Source: Paraflavitalea sp966211765 (GTDB lineage Bacteria; Bacteroidota; Bacteroidia; Chitinophagales; Chitinophagaceae). From it: a stretch of DNA of 64,000 nt. How positions within the stretch are numbered: the first letter of the stretch is position 1; the number at the start of each line of letters is the position of its first letter. Shown piece by piece: positions 43,458-51,314 of the stretch. The DNA is taken from positions 1-64,000 of the forward strand of contig CBIHOV010000025.1 of NCBI GenBank assembly GCA_966211765.1. The letters are read 5' to 3'. The notes under the pieces were generated by a model. It was given only the letters and a program-made list of their open reading frames with translations. It had not been told where the DNA came from and made no database searches. The position numbers and the translations under genes were made by a program.

Positions 43458-43756
43458 GGGGTACGATTTCGGATTATTTTTCTACAGGATATCAGTTCTC
43501 TATTACAGGGGATAAAGTAAATAGGTTTTGGCCATTAATGCAAGCCTGTCTGGATAACTCATAATAAAAATAGCCTCTATTTAAGGCGCTCATGAAATAC
43601 ATGGCAGTATTTATCCATGTGCAGATCAGCTGATTTCCAGGTGCTTTAGCGCTGATTGTTATGATAAATTATGTGGATATTAATTTTTCCCGGGAGGGCC
43701 TGATTAAATGTGAATAATTTTAAGGTCAGGGGCTTTTGTGCACTTTATCACATAAG
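43458..43756. other. Spacer between the Cys-repeat gene and the rpsG terminator
   Basis: About 300 bases, AT-rich. No consensus promoter, open frame with coding character or clear inverted repeat was found. Confidence 0.5.
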
Positions 43757-43787
43757 AAAGGCCATCCCGCTAAGCGGGATGGCCTTT
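43757..43787 (-). terminator. Terminator of rpsG
   Basis: AAAGGCCATCCCGC (43757-43770) and GCGGGATGGCCTTT (43774-43787) form a perfect 14-base stem with a 3-base loop, 24 bases after the rpsG stop. It cuts rpsL-rpsG off from fusA. Confidence 0.93.
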
Positions 43788-43811
43788 TAATATATTGCTC
43801 TATTGGAGAGA

Positions 43812-44279
43812 TTATACTTTAAAGTGAGCAAAAGCCTTGTTGGCTTCAGCCATACGGTGTGTATCTTCTTTCTTTTTGAAAGCACCACCTTCGCCTTTGG
43901 CAGCGGCAACTACTTCGTTGGCCAGCTTTTCTGCCATGCTACGACCATTCCTGTCGCGGCTGTAGCGAATGAGCCATTTAATGCTCAGTGATATTTTCCT
44001 GTCTGCACGTACTTCAGCAGGAATCTGGAAAGTAGCACCACCGATACGACGGCTACGTACTTCAACGGCCGGTGTAACGTTGGATAAAGCTTTTTTCCAT
44101 ACTTCGTAACCATTTTCACCGGTTTGCTTGGATATACGATCCATTGCATCATAAAAAATGGTGAATGCCGTATTCTTTTTACCCTGCCACATCAGGTTAT
44201 TCACAAAACGTGTTACCAGGGCATCACTGTATTTTGCATCTGGCGCCGGGGCAATTTTTTTGGCTTTAGTCTTCCTCAT
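43812..44279 (-). CDS. rpsG: 30S ribosomal protein S7
   Basis: 155 residues from MRKTKAKKIAPAPD; an upstream in-frame start (44312) would add an unusual 11-residue prefix. KFVNNLM-like FVNNLMWQGKKNTA, PAVEVRSRRIGGATFQIPAE split across the beta hairpin, and the RMAEANKAFAHFKV end are S7. S7 nucleates assembly of the 30S head and lies next to the E site. It follows rpsL after 109 bases. The usual next gene fusA is 8.3 kb away. Confidence 0.97.
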   Translation of the reverse strand: MRKTKAKKIAPAPDAKYSDALVTRFVNNLMWQGKKNTAFTIFYDAMDRISKQTGENGYEVWKKALSNVTPAVEVRSRRIGGATFQIPAEVRADRKISLSIKWLIRYSRDRNGRSMAEKLANEVVAAAKGEGGAFKKKEDTHRMAEANKAFAHFKV

Positions 44280-44388
44280 TGTTATCGCTTGTTTATAAGT
44301 TGGACCAGCCATTGCCGATCCAGTTTTATCTTACTTTAGTTGTTATCCGCGGAATGCGGTGAGATTACGTAATCCGTGAATACTAAGA

Positions 44389-44769
44389 CTATTTCTTAGC
44401 TTTTTCGCGTTTAGCACCGTATTTAGAACGGCTCTTTTTACGATCCTTTACACCAGCCGTATCCAGGCTTCCGCGAACGATGTGGTAACGTACACCTGGT
44501 AAATCCTTTACACGACCGCCACGAACCAACACAATGGAGTGTTCCTGCAGGTTATGTCCTTCACCGGGTATATAGGCAATCACCTCTACTTTATTTGTTA
44601 AACGTACCTTAGCTACTTTACGCAAAGCCGAGTTAGGCTTTTTGGGAGTAGTTGTATATACACGGGTGCATACACCGCGACGGAACGGACAGCTATCCAA
44701 AGCCCTTGATTTGCTCTTGGACTTGATAATCTCTCTTCCTTTTCTAACCAATTGTTGAATTGTAGGCAT
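44389..44769 (-). CDS. rpsL: 30S ribosomal protein S12
   Basis: 126 residues. MPTIQQLVRKGREIIK, TPKKPNSALRKVAKVRL and RGGRVKDLPGVRYHIVRG are all present. The lysines of KKPNSA and GRVKDLPG, where streptomycin-resistance changes occur in other bacteria, are wild type. S12 is at the decoding site. First gene of the str cluster; it has its own promoter. Confidence 0.98.
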   Translation of the reverse strand: MPTIQQLVRKGREIIKSKSKSRALDSCPFRRGVCTRVYTTTPKKPNSALRKVAKVRLTNKVEVIAYIPGEGHNLQEHSIVLVRGGRVKDLPGVRYHIVRGSLDTAGVKDRKKSRSKYGAKREKAKK

Positions 44770-44794
44770 TCTGAACCTTTTATTTTTGGGACGG

Positions 44795-44826
44795 CAAAGG
44801 TAGAACCCAGCCGGTTAAATACCAAA
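44795..44826 (-). promoter_or_regulatory. Promoter of rpsL-rpsG
   Basis: Minus-strand TTTG (44823-44826), 20 bases, TACCTTTG (44795-44802). Predicted leader about 20 bases before the ATG. Confidence 0.8.
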
Positions 44827-44896
44827 TCTTAATCACGGATTTTATGGATTTCTCTCCATTGATGTGGATAAGTTCTTAATACATCACTGGGAGTAA

Positions 44897-44992
44897 CTAG
44901 CTTTTGGCTGTTTGCAGTCGGCTCGTTTGCCACGCAAACTACTGTACTTCAATTGCTAATGAAGAAAAGCTAATTTCTAAGAGCTAACGGCT
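44897..44992. repeat. AGCT/TAGC-type inverted repeat between rpsL and ilvE
   Basis: TAGCTTTTGGCTG and GTCGGCTCG units on the left face AAAAGCTAATT and AAGAGCTAACGGCTT units on the right, as in the S10-cluster spacers. The arms pair imperfectly. It ends at the ilvE stop. Confidence 0.45.
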
Positions 44993-46056
44993 TAAATTTT
45001 ATACAACCAACCATATGGATCGGCTGTCCTGCCTTCCCTGATATCATTCAGGCGACGTTTCATTTCAGGAGCGGCTTTCCATTCGTCTACATTGAAGGTC
45101 ATCACAAAATCTTTATACTTCAATTCTTTGATGGGCGATATGGTAGCAGCTGTACCGGTTCCAAATACTTCCTGCAACTGGCCGGCCTTATAGGCTTCAA
45201 TCATTTCTTCGATATTCACAGGCCGTTCTTCCACAGTAAGGCCCATATCTCTCAGGATGGTGATCGCACTATCCCTTGTGACACCCGCCAGGATGGTTCC
45301 GGCACCGAGATCGGGGGTAATGGCCTTGTTACCAAGGATAAAGAATACGTTCATAGTACCGATCTCCTGTACATATTTGTGTTCGGCAGCATCTGTCCAT
45401 AGCACCTGGTCGTAACCTTTGCTTTTGGCTTCGGCAGTCACCATCATGCTGGCGCCATAGTTACCAGCCACTTTCGCAAAACCAACACCCCCAGGGGCTG
45501 CCCGGGTATATTTTTCTTCCACATAGATCCGCATCGGAGCACCATAATAGGGGCCTGTGGGACTGAGGATGATCATAAACTTATAGGTATCAGAGGGTTT
45601 TACACCAATTACTTCATCAGTAGCGAACATAAAAGGGCGGATGTACAAAGAATGATCTTCTTTGGCCGGAATCCAGTTCTTATCGATCTTGATCAGCTGG
45701 CGCATGCCTTCCATGAACAGTTCTTCGGGTACTTCAGGCATTTGCATACGTGTTGCAGAGATATTAAAGCGCCTGTAATTGTCCTGTGGACGGAAAATAT
45801 AGGCTTCGCCATCCTTATTGCGGTAGGCTTTAATGCCTTCAAAAATAGCTTGTCCATAGTGCAGGGAAGCCAGGGCAGGACTCAATACCAGCGGCTGGTA
45901 GGGCTTGATCTCCACGTTCTTCCACTCACCATTTTCGTAATCGGCTTCCAGCATGTGGTCGGTAAAATACTTGCCAAAAGGAATGTTTTCCAGGGGAATA
46001 TCATTCAATTTGCTCCTTTCTATTTTTGTCACAGGTATGCTATATGCATCAATCAT
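44992..46056 (-). CDS. ilvE: Branched-chain amino acid aminotransferase
   Basis: 354 residues when started at MIDAYSIPVTKIERSKLND; the frame is open 21 codons more but without family similarity. It is a fold-class-IV PLP enzyme: LHYGQAIFEGIKAYR near the N terminus, the Schiff-base lysine in FAKVAGNYGAS, and EIGTMNVFF with GTGTAATISPI for phosphate and carboxylate binding. It transfers the amino group between glutamate and the branched-chain 2-oxo acids (leucine, isoleucine, valine). Single gene; a palindrome lies in the divergent spacer. Confidence 0.95.
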   Translation of the reverse strand: MIDAYSIPVTKIERSKLNDIPLENIPFGKYFTDHMLEADYENGEWKNVEIKPYQPLVLSPALASLHYGQAIFEGIKAYRNKDGEAYIFRPQDNYRRFNISATRMQMPEVPEELFMEGMRQLIKIDKNWIPAKEDHSLYIRPFMFATDEVIGVKPSDTYKFMIILSPTGPYYGAPMRIYVEEKYTRAAPGGVGFAKVAGNYGASMMVTAEAKSKGYDQVLWTDAAEHKYVQEIGTMNVFFILGNKAITPDLGAGTILAGVTRDSAITILRDMGLTVEERPVNIEEMIEAYKAGQLQEVFGTGTAATISPIKELKYKDFVMTFNVDEWKAAPEMKRRLNDIREGRTADPYGWLYKI

Positions 46057-46124
46057 AATCCAGTATTTTTGAGCCACAAAGAAACAATTAAAGTTTTTGC
46101 CTGCAAAAAATCCAGGCATATTTT

Positions 46125-46140
46125 ACTAACAATTGTTAGT
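46125..46140. promoter_or_regulatory. Perfect 16-base palindrome between ilvE and 46196
   Basis: ACTAACAATTGTTAGT is its own reverse complement, 69 bases upstream of ilvE and 56 bases upstream of the divergent gene. Size, symmetry and AATT core fit a dimeric repressor site of MarR or TetR type; the regulator is unknown. Confidence 0.5.
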
Positions 46141-46195
46141 GTCAAGATAATAACAACCCGGAAAACAGGCAGAATCCGGGACAACGTATAACAAT

Positions 46196-46852
46196 ATGTC
46201 AGCATATAATATAGAATTACCGGATGCAGTGATCGCCGGGCTTTTCAAAAAAGCCATTGTGCAGGGAGAAGGCAGGGCTGTCTTTACTCCTACCCCGCAA
46301 CCAGTAGTCCAGGAGCCGAAATTGCCCGCTTCGCCTCCACCGGTGACGGCTGCGGCACCTGAATTAGTGGAGGAAGTCGTGAAACCGGCTGCGACTGCAC
46401 CGGCCAGGCCCACGCCAGTCCTAACGCAGACGGCGCCACCGTCCCCTGCCTCCGCCTACAAGGTGCTGGGCAATAACCGCCAGCATGTGGCAGTGATCGT
46501 GCGATTTCCCGGAGAAGCCTTTCTGCCGGAAAACCACCTGCAAATGCTGACGAAAATGCTGGGGGCCTGCAAACTGAACCTAGGTGATGTGGCCATCGTC
46601 AACGATGCTACCCAGCAGGTAAATATCAATGTGCTGAAAGATCAACTATCGCCTAAACGGGTTTTATTGTTTGGTGTAAGCCCGGAAGAGACGGGCCTTC
46701 CCCTCAATTTCCCTGCTTTCAAAGACCAGGAATATGCGGGTTCAACGTACCTGTATACCCCCTCCCTGGACGAGTTGAACAAGGAAACAGAGGAAGGAAA
46801 GGTGCTCAAAAGAAAGTTGTGGGAAAGCCTGAAGAAGATATTTGGAGTATAA
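46196..46852 (+). CDS. Conserved hypothetical protein, possibly DNA polymerase III psi-like
   Basis: 218 residues. A short N-terminal helix (ELPDAVIAGLFKKAIV) is joined by a Pro/Ala/Thr-rich linker (residues about 34-85) to a C-terminal alpha/beta domain. That domain has the pattern of HolD: hxxLxxhLxACKLNLGDVAIVND, then RVLLFGVSPEETGLPL, then the end LKRKLWESLKKIFG. No direct match is proven. It sits 59 bases upstream of rdgB on the plus strand, and the two plus the sigma pair are probably cotranscribed. Soluble; no signal peptide. Confidence 0.7.
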   Translation: MSAYNIELPDAVIAGLFKKAIVQGEGRAVFTPTPQPVVQEPKLPASPPPVTAAAPELVEEVVKPAATAPARPTPVLTQTAPPSPASAYKVLGNNRQHVAVIVRFPGEAFLPENHLQMLTKMLGACKLNLGDVAIVNDATQQVNINVLKDQLSPKRVLLFGVSPEETGLPLNFPAFKDQEYAGSTYLYTPSLDELNKETEEGKVLKRKLWESLKKIFGV

Positions 46853-46911
46853 CCTATTGATCAGGTTGTTGCACTTAAAGAACACGAAATATATAACCCG
46901 GAACGTTCTAT

Positions 46912-47502
46912 ATGATCAAACTGATTTTCGCTACGAACAACGCACACAAGGTGCAGGAGATACAGGCAGCTATTGGCACACAGATCCAGGTGATCAGCCT
47001 CAGGGAAGCGGGTATTGATATCGATATCCCGGAGCCGCATGATACGCTGGAGGCCAATGCTACAGAGAAATCACGCACCATCCAACAGTTGACAGGTGAA
47101 AATTGCTTCAGCGAAGACACAGGGCTGGAGGTAGATGCCTTGCAGGGAGAGCCTGGAGTGAAAAGCGCCCGTTATGCCGGAGAGGATAAAGCATTTGATA
47201 AGAATATAGAGAAGTTGCTCATCAAACTGGGGGATAATCCTAACCGTAGTGCAAGGTTCCGTACAGTGATCTCGCTGTTGTGGGAAGGACAGGAATTTCT
47301 CTTTGAAGGCATTTGCGAGGGCACCATTATCGGAGATAAAAGGGGCAAGGAAGGATTTGGTTACGATCCTGTTTTTGTTCCCGAAGGAAGTACCCGTACT
47401 TTTGCTGAGATGAGCCTGACAGAGAAAGGCCAGTTCAGTCACCGGAAAAAGGCGGCTGATAAGCTGGTTTCCTTTTTGCAGGGGGAGGTACAAACTACCT
47501 GA
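46912..47502 (+). CDS. rdgB: Non-canonical purine NTP pyrophosphatase (RdgB/HAM1)
   Basis: 196 residues. IFATNNAHKVQEI at the start, ENCFSEDTGLEVDAL for metal and base, GFGYDPVFVP and the late FSHRKKAADKL are all diagnostic. It hydrolyses dITP, XTP and related wrong nucleotides to the monophosphate and pyrophosphate, keeping them out of DNA and RNA. It lies between a hypothetical gene and an ECF sigma factor. Codon use is like its neighbours. Confidence 0.97.
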   Translation: MIKLIFATNNAHKVQEIQAAIGTQIQVISLREAGIDIDIPEPHDTLEANATEKSRTIQQLTGENCFSEDTGLEVDALQGEPGVKSARYAGEDKAFDKNIEKLLIKLGDNPNRSARFRTVISLLWEGQEFLFEGICEGTIIGDKRGKEGFGYDPVFVPEGSTRTFAEMSLTEKGQFSHRKKAADKLVSFLQGEVQTT

Positions 47503-47578
47503 AAAAGCCTGGTGAAAGCACGCATTGCCTGTTGAGGGAAGACCCCACCCAACCATTTCATATTACTTAATAAAAAAT

Positions 47579-48157
47579 TTGGATCAAAAAAGCAACTATA
47601 CCATTTCTGAATCCGACTTGATAAAAGGCAGTATTGCGGGAGACAGGCGAATGCAGGAAGAACTGTACCGCAGGTTTGCACCCAAAATGTATGCTGTATG
47701 CCTGCGTTATGCCAACAACACGGATGATGCCCAGGACTTGTTGCAGGAAGGGTTTATCAAGGTATATAAAAATCTGCACCGTTTCCGGGCAGAGGGTTCA
47801 TTTGAAGGATGGGTAAGAAGGGTATTTGTAAACACTTCCATAGAGCACTTCCGCAAGAAATCGGCCCAGCTATCCAGCGTCAGCGAAAAGGAGGAAAACA
47901 CCATTGAGGATGCGGATATCACCGCGCTTGACAGCCTGGCCGAAAAGGATATCATCAATATTGTGCAGGAGCTTTCACCCGGATACCGGACTGTATTCAA
48001 CCTGTATGTGGTGGAAGGGTATTCACACAAAGAGATCGGTGAATTGTTGGGAATTAGTGAAGGAACGAGTAAGTCACAATTGGCCAGGGCCAAGTCCATT
48101 TTACAAAAGAAAGTAACCCAGTATTTAAGCGATACCAAAAAGTCCTTTACCCGCTAA
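47579..48157 (+). CDS. ECF-type RNA polymerase sigma factor
   Basis: About 192 residues from a TTG start giving MDQKSNYTISESDLIKG; no ATG is in a suitable place and another TTG at 47525 would add 18 residues, so the start is uncertain. Region 2 reads YRRFAPKMYAVCLRY, DAQDLLQEGFIKVYKNL and FEGWVRRVFVNTSIEHFRKK; region 4 reads LSPGYRTVFNLYVVEGYSH and EIGELLGISEGTSKSQLARA. No region 1.1 or 3. It directs a small regulon in response to an envelope signal. The next gene starts two bases after its stop codon and is the probable anti-sigma factor. Confidence 0.9.
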   Translation: MDQKSNYTISESDLIKGSIAGDRRMQEELYRRFAPKMYAVCLRYANNTDDAQDLLQEGFIKVYKNLHRFRAEGSFEGWVRRVFVNTSIEHFRKKSAQLSSVSEKEENTIEDADITALDSLAEKDIINIVQELSPGYRTVFNLYVVEGYSHKEIGELLGISEGTSKSQLARAKSILQKKVTQYLSDTKKSFTR

Positions 48158-48158
48158 T

Positions 48159-49088
48159 ATGTCTGCCAACGTACAAAATATTCTTCTCAACTTAGAAGCG
48201 GCCCCTCCTGCCGGTGTCTGGGATATTATTAATGCGCGGCTGGATACAGAATTCGATGCACAGGAAATAAAGATCGCCGAAAAATTATATGATTGGGAAG
48301 CGCCTCCCCCACCCGGCGCCTGGGAAAATATAGCCATTGCATTACGGGTAAATGCTTCTATAGAAGCAGGACAGCAAACGCCGGCCAAAGTGATCCGCCT
48401 GCCCTTTCGCAGACTGGCCATAGCAGCTGCAGTGCTGGGTATTGTAGGTTTTGCCACCTGGAATTTTCTTAACCGGAGTTCAGGAGATCCAATTGTTGAA
48501 GGCAAGCTGCCAGCAGTTCCTTCCAATATAATCACCACCGATATCAACGATGCACGGGTACAACCTTCGCTTCCGGTTATTGACGCTTCGATCGGGGGCC
48601 GCCGGCGTACCAGTATCAATATTGCCCGCCGGGTAAATGCTGCCGCACTCATCCAGGATGATCTCATCAGTAACGCTATAGCAGAAGAGCCCACAGATGA
48701 TATTCCTTATGCAGCAGTAGGTGGCATGCGCGCCCAGGTCACTACTTCCCGAAGAGGTATCAAAGCGCCGCTTATTAAGGACGCCAACGGAAATATCATT
48801 ATGGACAATAGTCTTATTATCTCGCGTGATAATAACTATATCATTATAACGTGTCCGAATGGTGAGCAAACAAGACTTTCCACTAAGTTCCTGCCACTGC
48901 TTTTAGACCTTAATGCTACGATGGACCCTGCCGAGTATTTTGATACGATGCTACGGGAAAGCAATATCTGGAAAAACCGTTTCAGCCAATGGCGGTATAA
49001 GTTGATGCAGCAGGCTTCATTTGCTCCTACAGCTACCAACTTCCTGGACATTATGGCTTTGAAGGAACTCATAGAGGAAAAGCAATAA
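48159..49088 (+). CDS. Predicted membrane anti-sigma factor
   Basis: 309 residues. Two copies of an APPxGxWexIxxxL motif (EAAPPAGVWDIINARL, EAPPPPGAWENIAIAL) lie in the N-terminal cytoplasmic part. One membrane helix follows (LAIAAAVLGIVGFATWNFL, about residues 89-107), then a periplasmic domain of about 200 residues with a DNNYIIITCPNGEQTRL segment. It lacks the zinc HxxxCxxC motif of many anti-sigma factors. Its start lies two bases after the sigma gene, which argues for cotranscription and a paired function. Role is inferred from context and topology, not from homology. Confidence 0.72.
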   Translation: MSANVQNILLNLEAAPPAGVWDIINARLDTEFDAQEIKIAEKLYDWEAPPPPGAWENIAIALRVNASIEAGQQTPAKVIRLPFRRLAIAAAVLGIVGFATWNFLNRSSGDPIVEGKLPAVPSNIITTDINDARVQPSLPVIDASIGGRRRTSINIARRVNAAALIQDDLISNAIAEEPTDDIPYAAVGGMRAQVTTSRRGIKAPLIKDANGNIIMDNSLIISRDNNYIIITCPNGEQTRLSTKFLPLLLDLNATMDPAEYFDTMLRESNIWKNRFSQWRYKLMQQASFAPTATNFLDIMALKELIEEKQ

Positions 49089-49120
49089 AGTCAACGAGAA
49101 AAAACAACAATCAATTCTTC

Positions 49121-49546
49121 ATGGCGCGTATTAAAGTTGATCTCCCGGATCAGTTCTCTTTCTCCACTATTATCCCTGTTCGTATTACCGACCTTAATTA
49201 TGGAGGGCATGTAGGCAACGACACGGTGCTTTCGCTTATCCATGAAGCGCGGGTGCAGTTCCTGCAGCATTATGGATATGCTGAATTGAACATGCTGGGT
49301 GTAGGGCTCATTATGAGTGATGTGGCGATTGAATTCAAGCAGGAGCTCTTTTATGGGGATCAGGTAAAAGTGGCTGTAACGGCCAACGACTTTTCCAAAG
49401 TATCTTTTGATCTTTATTATAAACTGGAAAAAGAAACAGCCGGCAAAACTATTTTGGTAGCTACTGCCAAAACCGGAATGGTATGCTTTGATTATTCCAG
49501 GAAAAAAGTGGCTGCAGTACCTGAAGGGTTGCAATTTAGAATGTAG
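49121..49546 (+). CDS. Hotdog-fold acyl-CoA thioesterase
   Basis: 141 residues. The YbgC/4HBT-type core RITDLNYGGHVGNDTVLSLI-like motif carries the aspartate and the GGHV helix start; FKQELFYGDQVKV and FDLYYKLEKE follow. It probably cleaves acyl-CoA or a related thioester; the substrate cannot be told. It is 32 bases after the anti-sigma gene and convergent with aroE, with a 21-base gap. Confidence 0.88.
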   Translation: MARIKVDLPDQFSFSTIIPVRITDLNYGGHVGNDTVLSLIHEARVQFLQHYGYAELNMLGVGLIMSDVAIEFKQELFYGDQVKVAVTANDFSKVSFDLYYKLEKETAGKTILVATAKTGMVCFDYSRKKVAAVPEGLQFRM

Positions 49547-49567
49547 GAGTCTTTGAACGCGCTGGAG

Positions 49568-50305
49568 TTAATGGCTGTTCCATATTCTCCAACTTTCTTC
49601 TGCCTGTATGACCAGCATATCAGCCCCGTTTTTTATCACTGCGCCCTGCTCTTCCCCTTTTTGCAGAAATAGTGTTTTGGCCGGGTTGTATACCAGGTCG
49701 AAGAGATAATGCAGTGGTGTAAGTGATTCATAGGGCAAAGGCGGGCAATCATGCTCATTGGGATACATGCCCACGGGTGTGGTATTGATGATCAGGGTGT
49801 GGTGCTCCAGGATGGCGGGTGTTAGCTGCTCATAGCTGATCTGGCGGCCAGTAATGGGATTACGGGACAGTTCCAGGAAAATGATACCCAGTTTCTCCAA
49901 CACAAAATGAATGGCTTTAGCCGCTCCGCCAGTGCCCAATACGAGGGCTTTCTGGTGATGGGACTCCAACAGGGGGCGCAGGGAATGCTCAAAACCTGTT
50001 ACATCGGTATTATAGCCATGGAGTTCTCCGTTGACGAATTTGATGCAATTGCAGGCGCCGATCTTTTTCACTACATCGCTCTGGTGATGGAGGTAAGTCA
50101 TCACTTTTTCTTTGTAGGGTATGGTGACATTGAGGCCCGCGAGGTGGGGGTATTGCTTCAGCACGGCCCTCAATGCATCTATATTCTCCAGGGGGAAATT
50201 CTCATATACACAATCGGTGATATGCTCTTCCCGGAATTTATCCGTGAAGAATTTTTGGGAAAAGGAATGGCTCAACGGGTAACCGATCAGCCCAAAATGT
50301 CTCAT
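49568..50305 (-). CDS. aroE: Shikimate dehydrogenase
   Basis: 245 residues. LIGYPLSHSFSQ (shikimate serines), GLNVTIPYKEKV with the catalytic lysine, GYNTDVTGFE with the aspartate, the NADP-binding LVLGTGGAAKAIHFVL, and IINTTPVGMYP are all present. It reduces 3-dehydroshikimate to shikimate with NADPH in aromatic amino acid synthesis. Its ATG shares one base with the stop of the upstream gene (TAATG), which predicts translational coupling. No other shikimate gene is in the window. Confidence 0.96.
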   Translation of the reverse strand: MRHFGLIGYPLSHSFSQKFFTDKFREEHITDCVYENFPLENIDALRAVLKQYPHLAGLNVTIPYKEKVMTYLHHQSDVVKKIGACNCIKFVNGELHGYNTDVTGFEHSLRPLLESHHQKALVLGTGGAAKAIHFVLEKLGIIFLELSRNPITGRQISYEQLTPAILEHHTLIINTTPVGMYPNEHDCPPLPYESLTPLHYLFDLVYNPAKTLFLQKGEEQGAVIKNGADMLVIQAEESWRIWNSH

Positions 50306-51075
50306 TATGCTTCTTCTTTGTTGAGGAATAGGCTGAAGGTGTCGCCCCGCAGGCCAATACGCATAGCTTCCAGGGAAATCATTTCCGTGGGGGCTATATT
50401 ACCCAGGTTCACATTGCAGCCGAGCAATTCAATAAAATAGAGCTGCTGTGCTTTTTGTGGCGCTTCCCAGAGGATCTTTTCACCTGGTATCTGAGTGAGG
50501 ATCTCCTGTACCAGCCCTTCGCGTACTTCACCGCTGCCACGGTAAATACCCACATTACCAGCCTCGCGGGCTTCGGCAATAACATAGGTAGCACCGGCAT
50601 TGAGTTCAGCCCGCATAAGCTCTATCCATTTGTAAGGAGGGATAATGTGAGCGGCATCTTTGCTTCCCACCTCACTAAGGATGGTGGCATGTTTGGTAAG
50701 TTTTTCAATATACCCGCACTTTTCAGCATGGGGGATGGTAATGGAACCATCACTTACTTCTATGTATTCAATACCATAGTCTTTACAAACAGCGATGTAG
50801 TCATTAAGCTGATTTCGCACAAGGAAAGCTTCAAATAAGGTACCGCCAAAATAGATGGGTACATTATAGGATTGATACGCTTGTATTTTCTCACGCAGGT
50901 TGGGGGTAACGAAAGATGTACCAAATCCCAGCTTTACGATATCCACATGGGGGCCCGATACACTCATGAAATTGTGTACTTCAGGTATACTCAGACCCTT
51001 ATCCATTACCATTGTAATGCCATTGGTACGAGGCTTAAGGTTTCTATCAGGAATTTGTGTGAGGTTGAAATTCAT
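50305..51075 (-). CDS. comA: Phosphosulfolactate synthase family protein
   Basis: 256 residues, a TIM barrel of the ComA family (phosphoenolpyruvate + sulfite to phosphosulfolactate). Matching blocks: TMVMDKGLSI, HVDIVKLGFGTSFV, YFGGTLFEAFLV, IEYIEVSDGSITI, VGSKDAAHIIPPYKWIE, YVIAEAREAGNVGIY and LWEAPQKAQQLYFIELLG. In methanogens it starts coenzyme M synthesis; in this phylum the pathway is unclear, and sulfolactate or sulfonolipid metabolism is one option. It is translationally coupled to aroE. The gene symbol is by family only. Confidence 0.85.
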   Translation of the reverse strand: MNFNLTQIPDRNLKPRTNGITMVMDKGLSIPEVHNFMSVSGPHVDIVKLGFGTSFVTPNLREKIQAYQSYNVPIYFGGTLFEAFLVRNQLNDYIAVCKDYGIEYIEVSDGSITIPHAEKCGYIEKLTKHATILSEVGSKDAAHIIPPYKWIELMRAELNAGATYVIAEAREAGNVGIYRGSGEVREGLVQEILTQIPGEKILWEAPQKAQQLYFIELLGCNVNLGNIAPTEMISLEAMRIGLRGDTFSLFLNKEEA

Positions 51076-51112
51076 TCGCTGGATTTTACTATTACAATTT
51101 CTAAAGCCGCCG

Positions 51113-51120
51113 CAAAAATA
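51113..51120 (-). promoter_or_regulatory. -7 box of the comA-aroE operon
   Basis: TATTTTTG on the minus strand, about 38 bases before the start. The -33 element is weak (TTG 23 bases away). Confidence 0.45.
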
Positions 51121-51314
51121 GGGAAGAAAAAAGAGAAATGATGCAAGAGGTCAAACACAGAATATTAGATAAAAGACGTATGGGTCATAGTTTATGACCA
51201 GGACAGGCCTTTTTAAGGTCCTGTGTTGATTAAAGTTCTTTAATCGTCTGAAAATTGCACCGGCTTATTTCAGCTGTTTGAACAATCGTAGCGGACAGAC
51301 AGGTTTGCCTGATC

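Noticed and set aside
44389..44769. Streptomycin-resistance change in S12
   Set aside because: Both critical lysines (in KKPNSA and GRVKDLPG) are wild type.
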